DNA of 51,335 nt from an uncultured SAR86 cluster bacterium (lineage in GTDB: Bacteria > Pseudomonadota > Gammaproteobacteria > Magnimaribacterales > D2472). The stretch is from NCBI GenBank assembly GCA_902610905.1, contig CACLXS010000006.1, forward strand, positions 1-51,335. The letters are read 5' to 3'. Made by a program: the position numbers and the translations under genes. Below, one piece after another: positions 1 through 10,540 of this stretch (positions are counted from its first letter, which is position 1; every line of letters starts with the position of its first letter). Below the pieces are notes generated by a model. It searched no databases. It had not been told where the DNA came from and saw nothing but the letters and a program-made list of their open reading frames with translations.

Positions 1-330
1 TTTTACATCAATCTGAAAATAAGTATCTGGAAATGTTTTAAGAGCTTCATCAAGTCTTGGTATTTTATGAGATTTAAATATTCTTAATCTATCTATCTCA
101 TTTGAATCTAAACTACTGAATTTTTTACTTATACCAGTTAGTCTTTTCAAGGTTTCATCATGAAATATATAAGGAATGCCGTCAGATGATACTTGTACAT
201 CAGTTTCAATAAACTTGCATCCAAGTGAAATCGAGTAATGAAATGATTCAATAGTATTTTCCAAAGACTCGATAGAGCCACCCCTGTGAGCTAAAACCGC
301 CAGACCTGAATAATTAAGATAAGATTTCAT
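1..330 (-). CDS. Glycerophosphodiester phosphodiesterase, N-terminal part
   Basis: The minus-strand frame opens with ATG at 330 and runs off the left edge, leaving 110 residues. The reading contains LAHRGG near residue 13, an ETDV segment and an IFHDE segment. These are the His/Arg/Gly, Glu/Asp and HD motifs of the GDPD TIM-barrel family, which hydrolyses glycerophosphodiesters to glycerol-3-phosphate and an alcohol. There is no signal peptide, so a cytoplasmic UgpQ-like enzyme is likelier than periplasmic GlpQ. It diverges from the acyltransferase at 394. The C-terminal half is outside the window. Confidence 0.85.
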   Translation of the reverse strand, partial: MKSYLNYSGLAVLAHRGGSIESLENTIESFHYSISLGCKFIETDVQVSSDGIPYIFHDETLKRLTGISKKFSSLDSNEIDRLRIFKSHKIPRLDEALKTFPDTYFQIDVK

Positions 331-393
331 GTAAAATATTGTATACATTAATAATGTAAAATATAAGGGAACTATTTTGAGTACTTTATAGCA

Positions 394-1503
394 GTGAGTA
401 AATTTGATTCCATACGTCCCTACGAAGATCATGAGGTTGAAAAAGTTTTATTAGAGCTAACTAAAGACAAAGACGTTATAAAAACCATATTAACGGTCAA
501 TAAAAATAAATGGCTCCAGAATATTCCGATGATCGAGAAATTAGTAGCATTTTTCTTAAGACGAAGAACAAAAAATATTAAAACAATAAAAGATTATCAA
601 AAATTCTTTGAATCAATAGTAGTAGATGTTGTTAATAAAACTGTCGATAATTTTTCAATTGAAGGAATTGAGAACATCAAGATTGGGAAGGGTTATCTAT
701 TTTTGTCTAACCATAGAGATATTACTTTAGATTCAGCCTTGTTAAATTTAAAACTCCATCAGAGTGGAATTAATACTACAAATAATGCAGTCGGTAATAA
801 CTTGATGAATGAAAAATGGGCTTCAGATTTAATGAGACTCAATAAAAGTTTCATAATTGATAGATCTGGTAAATCAAAAAAAGATATATATAAAAGTTTA
901 CATCTAGCTTCTGAATATATTATTAATTCCATTTTAAACAATAGTCAGTCAGTATGGATTGCGCAAAAGCAGGGCAGGTCTAAAGATGGTATTGATTATA
1001 CTGATTCAGCTGTATTAAAAATGATTCATTTAAATGCAAGAAAAAATACTTCAGTGAGTGAATTTTTTAATAATATTTCTTTAATTCCTGTAGCAATATC
1101 TTATGAAAAAGATCCAAACGACCTTTTGAAAGCACAGGAACTATATTTAACCTCGATAAATAGTGTTTATGAAAAAGAGCCTAGAGAAGATCTTGTAAGT
1201 ATTTCAGATGGTATTACTGGAAACAAAGGCAATGTTCATTTGTATATTGGTGAGTCAATGAAATTTGAATCAGATAATTATGATGATATAGCTGAGTTAA
1301 TAACCAATAAAATTAAAACCTCATATAAAAACCATTCAACAAATATAGCTGCATGTATTATGCAGGGCATTAATATACCCAATCATGAATTCACTGAAAA
1401 TGAGATAGATGAAGCCATGGAGTATTTAAATCAAAGGATGCATTTAATTCCAGAAGAAATGCATCCTTTTCTTTTAAAACAATATAGTAATTCTGTTTTA
1501 TAA
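394..1503 (+). CDS. Lysophospholipid acyltransferase-like (PlsC/LPLAT) protein
   Basis: A 369-residue protein starting at GTG. The segment SNHRDITLDSALL at about residues 105-117 resembles the acyltransferase block I (NHxxxxD) that holds the catalytic His. Here His107 is followed by Asp113, one residue further than the usual H-x4-D, with another Asp at 109. A later Gly-Arg-rich segment (KQGRSKDG, about residues 192-199) would fit the acceptor-binding block. The family moves acyl groups onto glycerol-phosphate or lysophospholipid at the inner face of the inner membrane. No strong ribosome binding site precedes the GTG. Its 3' end overlaps the convergent amt gene by 6 bases. The acyltransferase assignment is good; the substrate is unknown. 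Confidence 0.7.
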   Translation: MSKFDSIRPYEDHEVEKVLLELTKDKDVIKTILTVNKNKWLQNIPMIEKLVAFFLRRRTKNIKTIKDYQKFFESIVVDVVNKTVDNFSIEGIENIKIGKGYLFLSNHRDITLDSALLNLKLHQSGINTTNNAVGNNLMNEKWASDLMRLNKSFIIDRSGKSKKDIYKSLHLASEYIINSILNNSQSVWIAQKQGRSKDGIDYTDSAVLKMIHLNARKNTSVSEFFNNISLIPVAISYEKDPNDLLKAQELYLTSINSVYEKEPREDLVSISDGITGNKGNVHLYIGESMKFESDNYDDIAELITNKIKTSYKNHSTNIAACIMQGINIPNHEFTENEIDEAMEYLNQRMHLIPEEMHPFLLKQYSNSVL

Positions 1504-2781
1504 ACTATAACCCTGTTCGTTATGTTCACTCATATCTAAACCAACATTCTCATCTTCATCTGATGCTCTAACATCAGTTACTAAACTAACTAATTTTAGA
1601 ATTACGTATGTAACTATGGCTGTATAGGCTGAGATAACTATAACTCCCTGAAGTTGAATCATTAACTGTGCAATTGCACCATCTTCAGAAATACCAGCAG
1701 CTCCAGATCCAAAAAAACCATCAGGATTACCAACAAAGGCAATCATAATAATTCCAAGAATACCGCCGACACCATGAACAGGGAATACATCTAGTGAATC
1801 ATCTATTTTGAAGTAAGATTTGACTGCCTGTGTGGCATAAAAACATACTAATCCTGCTAAGAATCCAATTAATAATGCACCAGCCGGACCAACAGATCCA
1901 GAGGCTGGTGTGATAGTAGCTAAACCGGCTACCATACCTGTAGCTATACCAATCATTGTAGCTTTACCTGATTTAATCCATTCAATGGCCATCCATGTTA
2001 ATGCACCTGTTGCAGCACTAATATGAGTTACCAACATAGCCATACCTGCTGAACTGTCTGCAGCAACAGCACTACCAGCATTAAAACCAAACCATCCAAC
2101 CCAAAGCATTGATGCACCAATCATGACCATTGTTCTGTTATGCGGTGGCATTGGTGATTTCATGAATCCATTTCTTTGGCCTAAGTAGATTGCTGCTACT
2201 AGTGCTCCAATTCCACATGTGGCATGTACAACAAGACCGCCTGCAAAATCAATAACACCTATACTGCCTAGATACCCACCTCCCCAAACCATATGACATG
2301 CAGGTAGATATACAAAAGTAAACCATGCAACTGAAAAAATACACATAGCAGTAAATTTCATTCTTTCTGCAAATGCACCAACTACAAGAGCCGGAGTTAT
2401 AATTGCAAAAGTCATTTGGAAAGTTATGAATACTGATTCAGGTAGTGTTCCTGAAATAGAGTCTCTTTCTACGCCATTTAAAAATAGTGCACTGAGATCA
2501 CCAATAAATAAACCATCACCCTTAAAGGCTAAGCTGTAACCATATACAACCCAGCAAACTGACATTAAACAAGCAATTGTAAAACATTGCATCAATACGG
2601 AAAGAACATTTTTTGATCGAACTAATCCACCATAAAACAATGCTAATCCAGGTAATGTCATCAAAAGAACCAATGCAGTAGATGTTAAAATCCAGGCAGT
2701 ATCACCAGAATTAATTTCATCTCCCTGAACAAATTGAGTAGCCAAAAGGCTACCAAAGATTAAATATATCTTATTCATCAT
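1498..2781 (-). CDS. amt: Ammonium transporter (Amt), copy 1
   Basis: 427 residues, the usual Amt length. An N-terminal hydrophobic stretch ending near GDEINSGD looks like the cleaved signal of AmtB-type proteins, followed by about 11 membrane segments. The two pore histidines are visible as VVHATCG (His186) and FPVHGVGG (His336), and the DRMK-like loop is conserved. The family conducts NH4+/NH3 across the inner membrane. The start is ATG at 2781 behind AGGGAGAT. It lies downstream of the second amt but is separated from it by a strong terminator (2872-2912), and it has its own sigma-54-type promoter at 2824-2841. It can therefore be transcribed independently under nitrogen control. Confidence 0.97.
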   Translation of the reverse strand: MMNKIYLIFGSLLATQFVQGDEINSGDTAWILTSTALVLLMTLPGLALFYGGLVRSKNVLSVLMQCFTIACLMSVCWVVYGYSLAFKGDGLFIGDLSALFLNGVERDSISGTLPESVFITFQMTFAIITPALVVGAFAERMKFTAMCIFSVAWFTFVYLPACHMVWGGGYLGSIGVIDFAGGLVVHATCGIGALVAAIYLGQRNGFMKSPMPPHNRTMVMIGASMLWVGWFGFNAGSAVAADSSAGMAMLVTHISAATGALTWMAIEWIKSGKATMIGIATGMVAGLATITPASGSVGPAGALLIGFLAGLVCFYATQAVKSYFKIDDSLDVFPVHGVGGILGIIMIAFVGNPDGFFGSGAAGISEDGAIAQLMIQLQGVIVISAYTAIVTYVILKLVSLVTDVRASDEDENVGLDMSEHNEQGYSL

Positions 2782-2823
2782 ATCTCCCTAAAAATATATA
2801 TATTTATTACATTTAATTTATAC

Positions 2824-2841
2824 ATGCAATTTATATGCCAC
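2824..2841 (-). promoter_or_regulatory. Sigma-54 promoter candidate for amt copy 1
   Basis: On the minus strand the sequence reads GTGGCAT-ATAAA-TTGCAT. It matches the -24/-12 consensus TGGCAC-N5-TTGCA with one mismatch, and the GG and GC doublets are correctly spaced. It lies about 43 bases upstream of the amt start codon. A near-identical element is found in front of torF-glnK-amt, which supports both calls. I saw no NtrC-binding palindrome in the short spacer. Confidence 0.75.
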
Positions 2842-2871
2842 GTATATTTAATAAAAATGATTAAAATGAGT

Positions 2872-2912
2872 GCAAAAAAAAAGAGCCGTTAAAAGGGGGG
2901 ATAACGGCTCTT
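2872..2912 (-). terminator. Strong intrinsic terminator after amt copy 2
   Basis: On the minus strand a perfect 10-bp stem AAGAGCCGTT / AACGGCTCTT (2903-2912 with 2881-2890) has a 12-nt loop ATCCCCCCTTTT. It is followed by a run of about nine T. This is a textbook Rho-independent terminator for the torF-glnK-amt transcript. The apical loop carries six consecutive C, which terminators do not need; see findings. Confidence 0.92.
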
Positions 2913-2926
2913 TTCGTGTTTTTATA

Positions 2927-2960
2927 AGTTAGGTATAAAAGGGGGAGATATGACCTAACT
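2927..2960 (-). other. Second stem-loop with C-rich loop in the amt 3' UTR
   Basis: An 8-bp perfect stem (AGTTAGGT at 2927-2934 with ACCTAACT at 2953-2960) begins 7 bases past the stop codon of amt copy 2. On the transcribed minus strand its 18-nt loop contains TCTCCCCCTTTTAT. This nearly repeats the loop of the terminator 14 bases further on, although the two stems are unrelated in sequence. The pair could be a 3'-UTR-derived small RNA. Confidence 0.6.
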
Positions 2961-2967
2961 CATAAAC

Positions 2968-4209
2968 TTAAAATTCTGGATAAGCTTCAACTCCTATCTC
3001 AGAACTATCTAGACCAGCATACTGTTCGTCATCACTTGCTCTAATTGGCAATACAGCATTAATCGCATAGATTGTTAACAAACTAGCAATAAACGTAAAT
3101 CCTGCAATTGCAATTACACCAATGAATTGTGCGATGAATGAAGCATCAGATGTAAATGGAACAACCATAACACCTAGGATACCGACAGTACCATGAGCTG
3201 AAATAGCACCAACTGGATCATCAAGTTTTAGTACGTTATCAAAGAATAAGATTGAAAAATATACTAATACACCACCTAATGCTCCAATTAAGATTGCAGC
3301 ACCGCCAGATGGAGCACTTGGACCAGCTGTAATTGCTACTAGACCAGCAATAGCACCATTCATAGCCATTGTTACATCCATTTTACCTGTTCTAATTAAG
3401 CTCATTAAGATTGCAGCAACAACACCACCACATGCAGCCATGTTTGTATTCATAAATACCTGACTAACTGCAATAGCAGACGCTTCGTTACTAACAATTA
3501 ACTCAGATCCACCATTGAATCCGAACCAACCTAACCAAAGAATCCATACACCTAATGCAGCCATTGGTATATTAGATCCAGGCATAGGCAAAGATGTTCC
3601 GTCAGGAGCATACTTACCATTTCTTGGCCCTAGAACTGTTACAACTGCTAAAGCTGCAGCTGCACCACATAAATGCACCGTTCCTGATCCTGCATAGTCA
3701 GAATAACCAAGAGTTCCACTTAAGAAACCACCGCCCCAGTTCCATGCACCCTGAATAGGGTATATTAAACCTGTTAATACGATAGCAAATAAGTAGAAAG
3801 GTATAAGTTTCATTCTTCCAGCTACAGCTCCTGATACTATCGACATTGCCGTAGCAACAAAAACTACTTGGAAAAAGAAGTCAGCTTGTTGTGAATAATC
3901 CATACCATATGGCATACCTATATCTTCATTCGGTAATGAAGTAGATAATCCAAAAGAACTTGTCCCAAGAATTGATGGTAAAACACCTTCAATAATATAT
4001 GAACCAGGGTACATGATTACAAAGCCACAAGCTAAGTACATAATACAAGCTATTGAGTATAAGCCTATATTTTTCGTTACAATTTCTGATACATCTTTCT
4101 TTTGCACAAGTCCTGCTTCAAGCATGGTAAAACCAGCTGCCATAAACATAACAAGAGCTCCTGCCATTACTGCGTAAAATGTATCTAAAGCAAATGCAAT
4201 TTCTTCCAT
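2968..4209 (-). CDS. amt: Ammonium transporter (Amt), copy 2
   Basis: 413 residues with about 11 membrane segments. It lacks the cleavable signal of copy 1, starting MEEIAFALDTFYAVMAG, as in many Amt proteins of the second bacterial subtype. The pore histidines are GTVHLCG (His179) and SAHGTVG (His339). ATG at 4209 follows AAGGAGTAAAAG. The gene is 10 bases downstream of the PII gene, the common glnK-amtB pairing in which uridylylation-sensitive PII plugs the channel. The two copies are clearly diverged, so this is not a recent tandem duplication. Confidence 0.97.
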   Translation of the reverse strand: MEEIAFALDTFYAVMAGALVMFMAAGFTMLEAGLVQKKDVSEIVTKNIGLYSIACIMYLACGFVIMYPGSYIIEGVLPSILGTSSFGLSTSLPNEDIGMPYGMDYSQQADFFFQVVFVATAMSIVSGAVAGRMKLIPFYLFAIVLTGLIYPIQGAWNWGGGFLSGTLGYSDYAGSGTVHLCGAAAALAVVTVLGPRNGKYAPDGTSLPMPGSNIPMAALGVWILWLGWFGFNGGSELIVSNEASAIAVSQVFMNTNMAACGGVVAAILMSLIRTGKMDVTMAMNGAIAGLVAITAGPSAPSGGAAILIGALGGVLVYFSILFFDNVLKLDDPVGAISAHGTVGILGVMVVPFTSDASFIAQFIGVIAIAGFTFIASLLTIYAINAVLPIRASDDEQYAGLDSSEIGVEAYPEF

Positions 4210-4219
4210 CTTTTACTCC

Positions 4220-5187
<968 letters not shown>

Positions 5188-5232
5188 TTTTACTCCTTAA
5201 TTATGAAAAATAATTTATATTCAATATTAGTA

Positions 5233-5250
5233 ATGCAATTTTTGTGCCAA
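5233..5250 (-). promoter_or_regulatory. Sigma-54 promoter for torF-glnK-amt
   Basis: The minus strand reads TTGGCAC-AAAAA-TTGCAT, an essentially perfect match to the -24/-12 consensus TGGCAC-N5-TTGCW. It sits about 45 bases upstream of the torF ATG, which places the start of transcription near 5222. It fits the nitrogen-starvation role of the operon. Confidence 0.85.
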
Positions 5251-5282
5251 TAATAGTTTTTTTATATTTTTTCTATTAAAGG

Positions 5283-5288
5283 TATAAT
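5283..5288 (+). promoter_or_regulatory. Candidate -10 box for the SDR gene
   Basis: A consensus TATAAT lies 30 bases before the SDR ATG. The -35 region is T-rich without a clear TTGACA. It shares the divergent spacer with the sigma-54 element of the opposite strand. Confidence 0.35.
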
Positions 5289-5317
5289 TTTTATTATCTA
5301 TAGAAAGGAGTATTCAC

Positions 5318-6088
5318 ATGGAACTTAAAAATAATATTGCATTAGTTACAGGTGGTGCCTCAGGTTTAGGTAGAGGAACTGTTGAGCATTTTGTTTCCAG
5401 AGGGTGTAAAGTTGCAATACTAGATATTAATGATGAAAAGGCAAATGAGGTTATTTATCAGTTAGGCGAAGATAATGTTATTTATTTTAATACCGATGTT
5501 ATGAAAGAAGATTCTGTAAAGACTGCTATAGATGGTATAAAAGAAAATTTTGGAAAGCTTAATTTTATAGTTAATTGTGCCGGCACAGGTTATGGCGCAA
5601 GAATACTTGGTAAAAATGGACCTCATCCTCTAGATATATTTAAATTTATTATAGATTTAAACTTAGTTGGCACTTTTAATGTAATGAGGCTTGGAGCTGA
5701 GTTAATTGATGCAAATGATCCAGACCATAAAGGTGAGAAAGGCGTAGTAATAAATACTGCATCAATTGCTGGTTATGAAGGACAAATTGGGCAATCAGCA
5801 TATGCTGCATCAAAAGCTGGTGTAATTGGGATGACTTTAACTTCGGCTAGAGATCTTGCTAGACATAGCATCAGAGTATGCACTATAGCACCCGGTATAT
5901 TTGATACACCTTTAATGGCACTTGCTAAAGATGAAAATAAAGAAGCTCTTTTAAAATCTACTCAATTTCCACATAGATTTGGAGATGTTAAAGAGTATGC
6001 TCAGCTAACTGAACATATTATTAATAATACTTATCTTAACGGTGAAACAATCAGACTAGACTCAGCAATGAGAATGGAAGCCAAATAG
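5318..6088 (+). CDS. SDR dehydrogenase, 3-hydroxyacyl-CoA dehydrogenase type 2-like
   Basis: 256 residues, a classical short-chain dehydrogenase. The NAD-binding TGGASGLG motif is at residues 11-18 and NCAG is near 88-91. The catalytic set is Ser149, Tyr162 and Lys166 (YAASK). The GPHPLDIFKFIIDLNLVGTFNV and APGIFDTPLM segments resemble the HSD17B10/type 2 3-hydroxyacyl-CoA dehydrogenases, which oxidise 3-hydroxyacyl-CoA in beta-oxidation or branched-chain catabolism. ATG at 5318 follows a good AAAGGAG. The substrate is inferred from resemblance; the SDR fold is certain. Confidence 0.85.
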   Translation: MELKNNIALVTGGASGLGRGTVEHFVSRGCKVAILDINDEKANEVIYQLGEDNVIYFNTDVMKEDSVKTAIDGIKENFGKLNFIVNCAGTGYGARILGKNGPHPLDIFKFIIDLNLVGTFNVMRLGAELIDANDPDHKGEKGVVINTASIAGYEGQIGQSAYAASKAGVIGMTLTSARDLARHSIRVCTIAPGIFDTPLMALAKDENKEALLKSTQFPHRFGDVKEYAQLTEHIINNTYLNGETIRLDSAMRMEAK

Positions 6089-6090
6089 TA

Positions 6091-6225
6091 TTATTGACTT
6101 GCAACCCAGTAGGTCATTGCTATTACAGATACTATAACAAGAAATAAAATTACGTTAGCATCTGACTTACTATCATCATTAGCTTCTTTTGATTCGTAAA
6201 ATTTTTCAAAATCATCATTATTCAT
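6091..6225 (-). CDS. 44-aa single-pass membrane protein
   Basis: A short frame starting at ATG 6225 with GGAGATTAAAT upstream, a real ribosome binding site. The RBS overlaps the stop codon of the acuI-like gene, so the two are probably cotranscribed. The protein has an acidic, soluble N-terminal half (MNNDDFEKFYESKEANDD) and one membrane segment at residues 25-41. I recognise no family. The well-placed RBS and tight spacing on both sides argue for a real gene. It could be a small partner of the reductase or of a membrane complex. Confidence 0.6.
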   Translation of the reverse strand: MNNDDFEKFYESKEANDDSKSDANVILFLVIVSVIAMTYWVASQ

Positions 6226-6227
6226 AT

Positions 6228-7211
6228 TTAATCTCCATGTTTTATAACCACTCTCCCAACTTGTTTGCCATCTAAAATTTTTGTAATCTCATTTCCTACA
6301 TCTTCAAGCGCTATTACTCTACTATATTCGTCTAAGTCAAGTGACCATTCATTTGAAAAAAGACCCCAAATTTCTTTTTTGAAGTTTATATCTGATTCAG
6401 CTGAATCAATTCCGATTAATGATATACCTCTTAAAATAAATGGAAATACTGAAGATGTGAATTTCATACCAGCTACATTTCCACAACATGCAACACTTCC
6501 ATGACTTTCGATCATTGAGAGCATTTTTGAGAGAATATCACCACCAACAGTATCAACGGCTGCTGAATAAATAGCCTTATCAAGAGCCTTAACAGGTTCA
6601 GCTATAAACTCATTCCTATCAATAACTTTTAATGCACCCATTTTTTTTAAAATACTTTCTTCATTTGATTTCCCGGTAATTGCGTGAACTTCAAAATTTA
6701 AATTAGATAATAAATTAACAGCCACCGAACCAACACCCCCTGTAGCACCTGAAACTAAAACTGGATTTTTGAATGATGGATTATTATTTAAAATTTTCTT
6801 AACACAAGCCCCAGCAGTTAAACCAGCTGTACCAAGCGACATGGCACTGAGAAGTGAAAAACCTAATGGAAGTGGTACTACCCATTTTTGAGGTATTTGA
6901 ACTAATTCACCAAAACCTCCAAAAACTGACATACCAAGCTTATAGCCAGTTGCTATTACTTTATCACCGATTTTAAAGTTATCTGATGCAGATTCTAAAA
7001 TCTCTCCAGCAACGTCTATTCCTGGTACGAAAGGGTAGGAGGATGCAACTCCTTTTACACCTGAAGCAGCTAAAGCATCTTTATAATTTAATGAAGAATA
7101 ATGAACTTTAATGATTACATTTTCTGGTTCTATGTCATGCATTTGAAGTTCTTTTATAGACCCTGAATATAATCCGTCTAATTCTTCAACTAAATATGCT
7201 TTATAGTTCAT
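6228..7211 (-). CDS. acuI: Zinc-free MDR reductase, AcuI/YhdH (acryloyl-CoA reductase) family
   Basis: 327 residues, as in AcuI/YhdH. An N-terminal GroES-like domain carries YSSLNYKDALAASG and the VPGIDVAGE segment. It is followed by a Rossmann domain with VSGATGGVGSVAVNLL (NADPH-binding GxGxxG type), and no zinc-binding cysteines are seen. Family members reduce acryloyl-CoA to propionyl-CoA with NADPH, which detoxifies acrylate in DMSP users. E. coli YhdH shows the same activity. It is 6 bases downstream of trxB in the same direction. No other DMSP gene is in the window, so the physiological role is not fixed. Confidence 0.85.
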   Translation of the reverse strand: MNYKAYLVEELDGLYSGSIKELQMHDIEPENVIIKVHYSSLNYKDALAASGVKGVASSYPFVPGIDVAGEILESASDNFKIGDKVIATGYKLGMSVFGGFGELVQIPQKWVVPLPLGFSLLSAMSLGTAGLTAGACVKKILNNNPSFKNPVLVSGATGGVGSVAVNLLSNLNFEVHAITGKSNEESILKKMGALKVIDRNEFIAEPVKALDKAIYSAAVDTVGGDILSKMLSMIESHGSVACCGNVAGMKFTSSVFPFILRGISLIGIDSAESDINFKKEIWGLFSNEWSLDLDEYSRVIALEDVGNEITKILDGKQVGRVVIKHGD

Positions 7212-7217
7212 AAGATT

Positions 7218-8204
<987 letters not shown>

Positions 8205-8217
8205 TTATACATAACTA

Positions 8218-8244
8218 TTAAAAACAATACTTAAAAACAATACT
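8218..8244 (+). repeat. 13-bp tandem duplication in the ftsK leader
   Basis: The sequence TTAAAAACAATACT occurs at 8218-8231 and again at 8231-8244, a tandem copy with period 13. It abuts the GTG start of ftsK directly and occupies the place where a ribosome binding site would be. Confidence 0.85.
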
Positions 8245-10539
8245 GTGTTATCAAATTACGTAAAAAATACTTTATTAAATTTCTTTAGCTTTTTTTTAAT
8301 AGCATTTTCTTTATATATTCTAATTGCATTAATTTCTCATGATTCATCTGATTCTGGTTTTTTCTATAAAACTTCATCGCAAACTATAAATAATTTAGGA
8401 GGCCCTTTAGGTGCTAATATTTCAGATTTTTTGTTTACTATTTTTGGATTTGGATCATATCTAATCTTAGCTGTGGGCGTTGTTTGGGCTTTACAATCAA
8501 TTTTTATAAAAGACCCATATAATTCAAAAATTAAAATTGCAGTCAGAACAGTAAGCTCAATTATCTTATTAATAAGTTTTTGTTCAATTCTAGAATATTA
8601 TTTTCAAAATAATAGCGGAGGATATTTAGGTAAAATCTTTTTTGTAAATCTTTCCTCCAATCTTGGCTATATTGGCAGTCTAATTTTTTTAGTAATTTTT
8701 ATAATACCTGCATCGTCTCTAGCATTTAATTTTTCTTGGTTGAAAAATATTGATTGTATTGGAATGATTATTTTTAGCATTTTCAACATTTCTAAAAATT
8801 TTATTACTAAATTATTCAGCGTTATCTCTACAAACCTAAACAGTATTTTAAAAAGATTTAAGGATATAAGAGATATTCAAAAAATTGAGAAAGAAGAAGC
8901 TAAGATCTTAAAATCAAAAATTGTATCAGCAAAGGATAAAGATAATTTAATCAATAAATCCAATACTCCTAATGTTCCACAACAACCAGACTTACCAAAT
9001 ACTTCTGAACCAACAATTAAAGAAGTTCAATCTAAAGAGCCTATTGCTGAAACTACTCCAGAAAAAACAGTTATGCCTAGTACTCAATTACTTGATAGAG
9101 CTTTAGATGATGGCTCATCTCTTACAGAAGAAGAATTAAGTCAGATAGCGTCACTACTAGAAACTAAACTTGAAGAATTTGGAATTGAGGCTACTGTTGA
9201 ATCTGTATTACCAGGTCCAGTTGTTACTAGGTTTGAGATACAACCCGCACCAGGCACAAAAGCAAGCAAAATTACAAATATTGCACAAGATATTGCTCGC
9301 TCATTATCAGTTAGTAGCGTCAGGGTTGTTGAGGTTATAGAGGGGAAATCTTATGTTGGTATTGAGATACCAAATACTAATAGAAAGATGGTTCGTCTGA
9401 CTGAAATTTTATCTTCACAAGCCTTTAAAAAATCACCATCCAGTTTAACACTTGCTTTAGGGCATGATATTTCAGGTAACCCTGTTGTTGTTGATTTAGC
9501 TAAAATGCCACACCTTTTGGTTGCTGGCACCACTGGATCTGGTAAATCTGTTGGTGTAAATGCTATGTTGTTAAGTTTATTATTTAAATCGGATCCTAAA
9601 GATGTAAGGTTAATTTTAATTGACCCAAAAATGTTAGAACTATCTGTATATGATGGCATTCCTCATTTATTGACACCAGTAATCACTGATATGACAGATG
9701 CATCTAATGGATTGAGGTGGTGTGTGGTTGAAATGGATAGAAGATATAAGCTCATGTCATTAATGGGGGTTAGAAACCTAGCTAGTTACAATAAAAAAGT
9801 TGAAGAAGCTGCTGCAAATGGCAAACAACTTATCAATCCATTGCATCCTGAAGATGAAGAGTATTTAGAAGTACTTCCATCAATTGTTGTGGTCGTAGAT
9901 GAATTTGCTGACATGATGATGTTGGTTGGAAAAAAAGTTGAACATTTAATTGCGAGAATTGCGCAAAAAGCTAGAGCGGCTGGCATTCATTTAATATTGG
10001 CTACACAGCGACCATCTGTTGATGTAATAACGGGTCTTATAAAAGCAAACATACCAACTAGAATTGGTTTTCAAGTTTCAACAAAGATTGATTCAAGAAC
10101 TATTTTAGATCAGGGCGGAGCTGAACAGTTATTGGGTTATGGAGATATGCTTTATTTACCACCGGGTGTTGGAGTTCCTATAAGAGTTCATGGAGCTTTT
10201 GTTGGAGATGATGAAGTTCATAGAGTTGTAAACGACTGGAAATCAAGAGGTGAGCCAGAATATATTGATGACATTGTGTCTTCAGCACAGGAAACTGGTC
10301 CAATACCAGGTTGGTTAGGCTCTGAATCATCATCTTCTGAAGACTCAGACGATCTTTATGATGAGGCTGTCAGTTTTGTTTTAGAATCTAGAAGGGCATC
10401 TATATCTGCAGTTCAAAGAAAACTCAGAATTGGCTATAACAGAGCTGCCAGATTAATTGAATCAATGGAAGAAGCTGGTTTGATTTCAGAGATGAGTAGC
10501 AATGGCTCAAGAGAAGTTCTCGTTCCGAAAAGAGACTAA
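8245..10539 (+). CDS. ftsK: DNA translocase FtsK
   Basis: 764 residues. Four membrane segments in the first ~170 residues anchor it at the septum. A charged, low-complexity linker (about 200-280) follows. The motor has Walker A GTTGSGKS near 428-435 and Walker [10 protein letters not shown] near 550, and the C-terminal gamma winged helix is at about 700-764 ([23 protein letters not shown]). The protein pumps chromosome ends through the closing septum and activates XerCD. The linker is short compared with E. coli (1329 residues), as usual in compact genomes. The start is GTG with no visible Shine-Dalgarno. lolA begins one base after its stop. Confidence 0.97.
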   Translation: MLSNYVKNTLLNFFSFFLIAFSLYILIALISHDSSDSGFFYKTSSQTINNLGGPLGANISDFLFTIFGFGSYLILAVGVVWALQSIFIKDPYNSKIKIAVRTVSSIILLISFCSILEYYFQNNSGGYLGKIFFVNLSSNLGYIGSLIFLVIFIIPASSLAFNFSWLKNIDCIGMIIFSIFNISKNFITKLFSVISTNLNSILKRFKDIRDIQKIEKEEAKILKSKIVSAKDKDNLINKSNTPNVPQQPDLPNTSEPTIKEVQSKEPIAETTPEKTVMPSTQLLDRALDDGSSLTEEELSQIASLLETKLEEFGIEATVESVLPGPVVTRFEIQPAPGTKASKITNIAQDIARSLSVSSVRVVEVIEGKSYVGIEIPNTNRKMVRLTEILSSQAFKKSPSSLTLALGHDISGNPVVVDLAKMPHLLVAGTTGSGKSVGVNAMLLSLLFKSDPKDVRLILIDPKMLELSVYDGIPHLLTPVITDMTDASNGLRWCVVEMDRRYKLMSLMGVRNLASYNKKVEEAAANGKQLINPLHPEDEEYLEVLPSIVVVVDEFADMMMLVGKKVEHLIARIAQKARAAGIHLILATQRPSVDVITGLIKANIPTRIGFQVSTKIDSRTILDQGGAEQLLGYGDMLYLPPGVGVPIRVHGAFVGDDEVHRVVNDWKSRGEPEYIDDIVSSAQETGPIPGWLGSESSSSEDSDDLYDEAVSFVLESRRASISAVQRKLRIGYNRAARLIESMEEAGLISEMSSNGSREVLVPKRD

Positions 10540-10540
10540 G

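Noticed and set aside
6228-7211. DMSP degradation cluster
   Set aside because: Only the AcuI-like reductase is present; no lyase, demethylase or other DMSP gene lies nearby, and YhdH-type proteins are widespread.
10502-10540. Earlier ATG for lolA inside ftsK
   Set aside because: It would place 13 charged residues before the signal peptide; TTG 10541 gives a normal signal.
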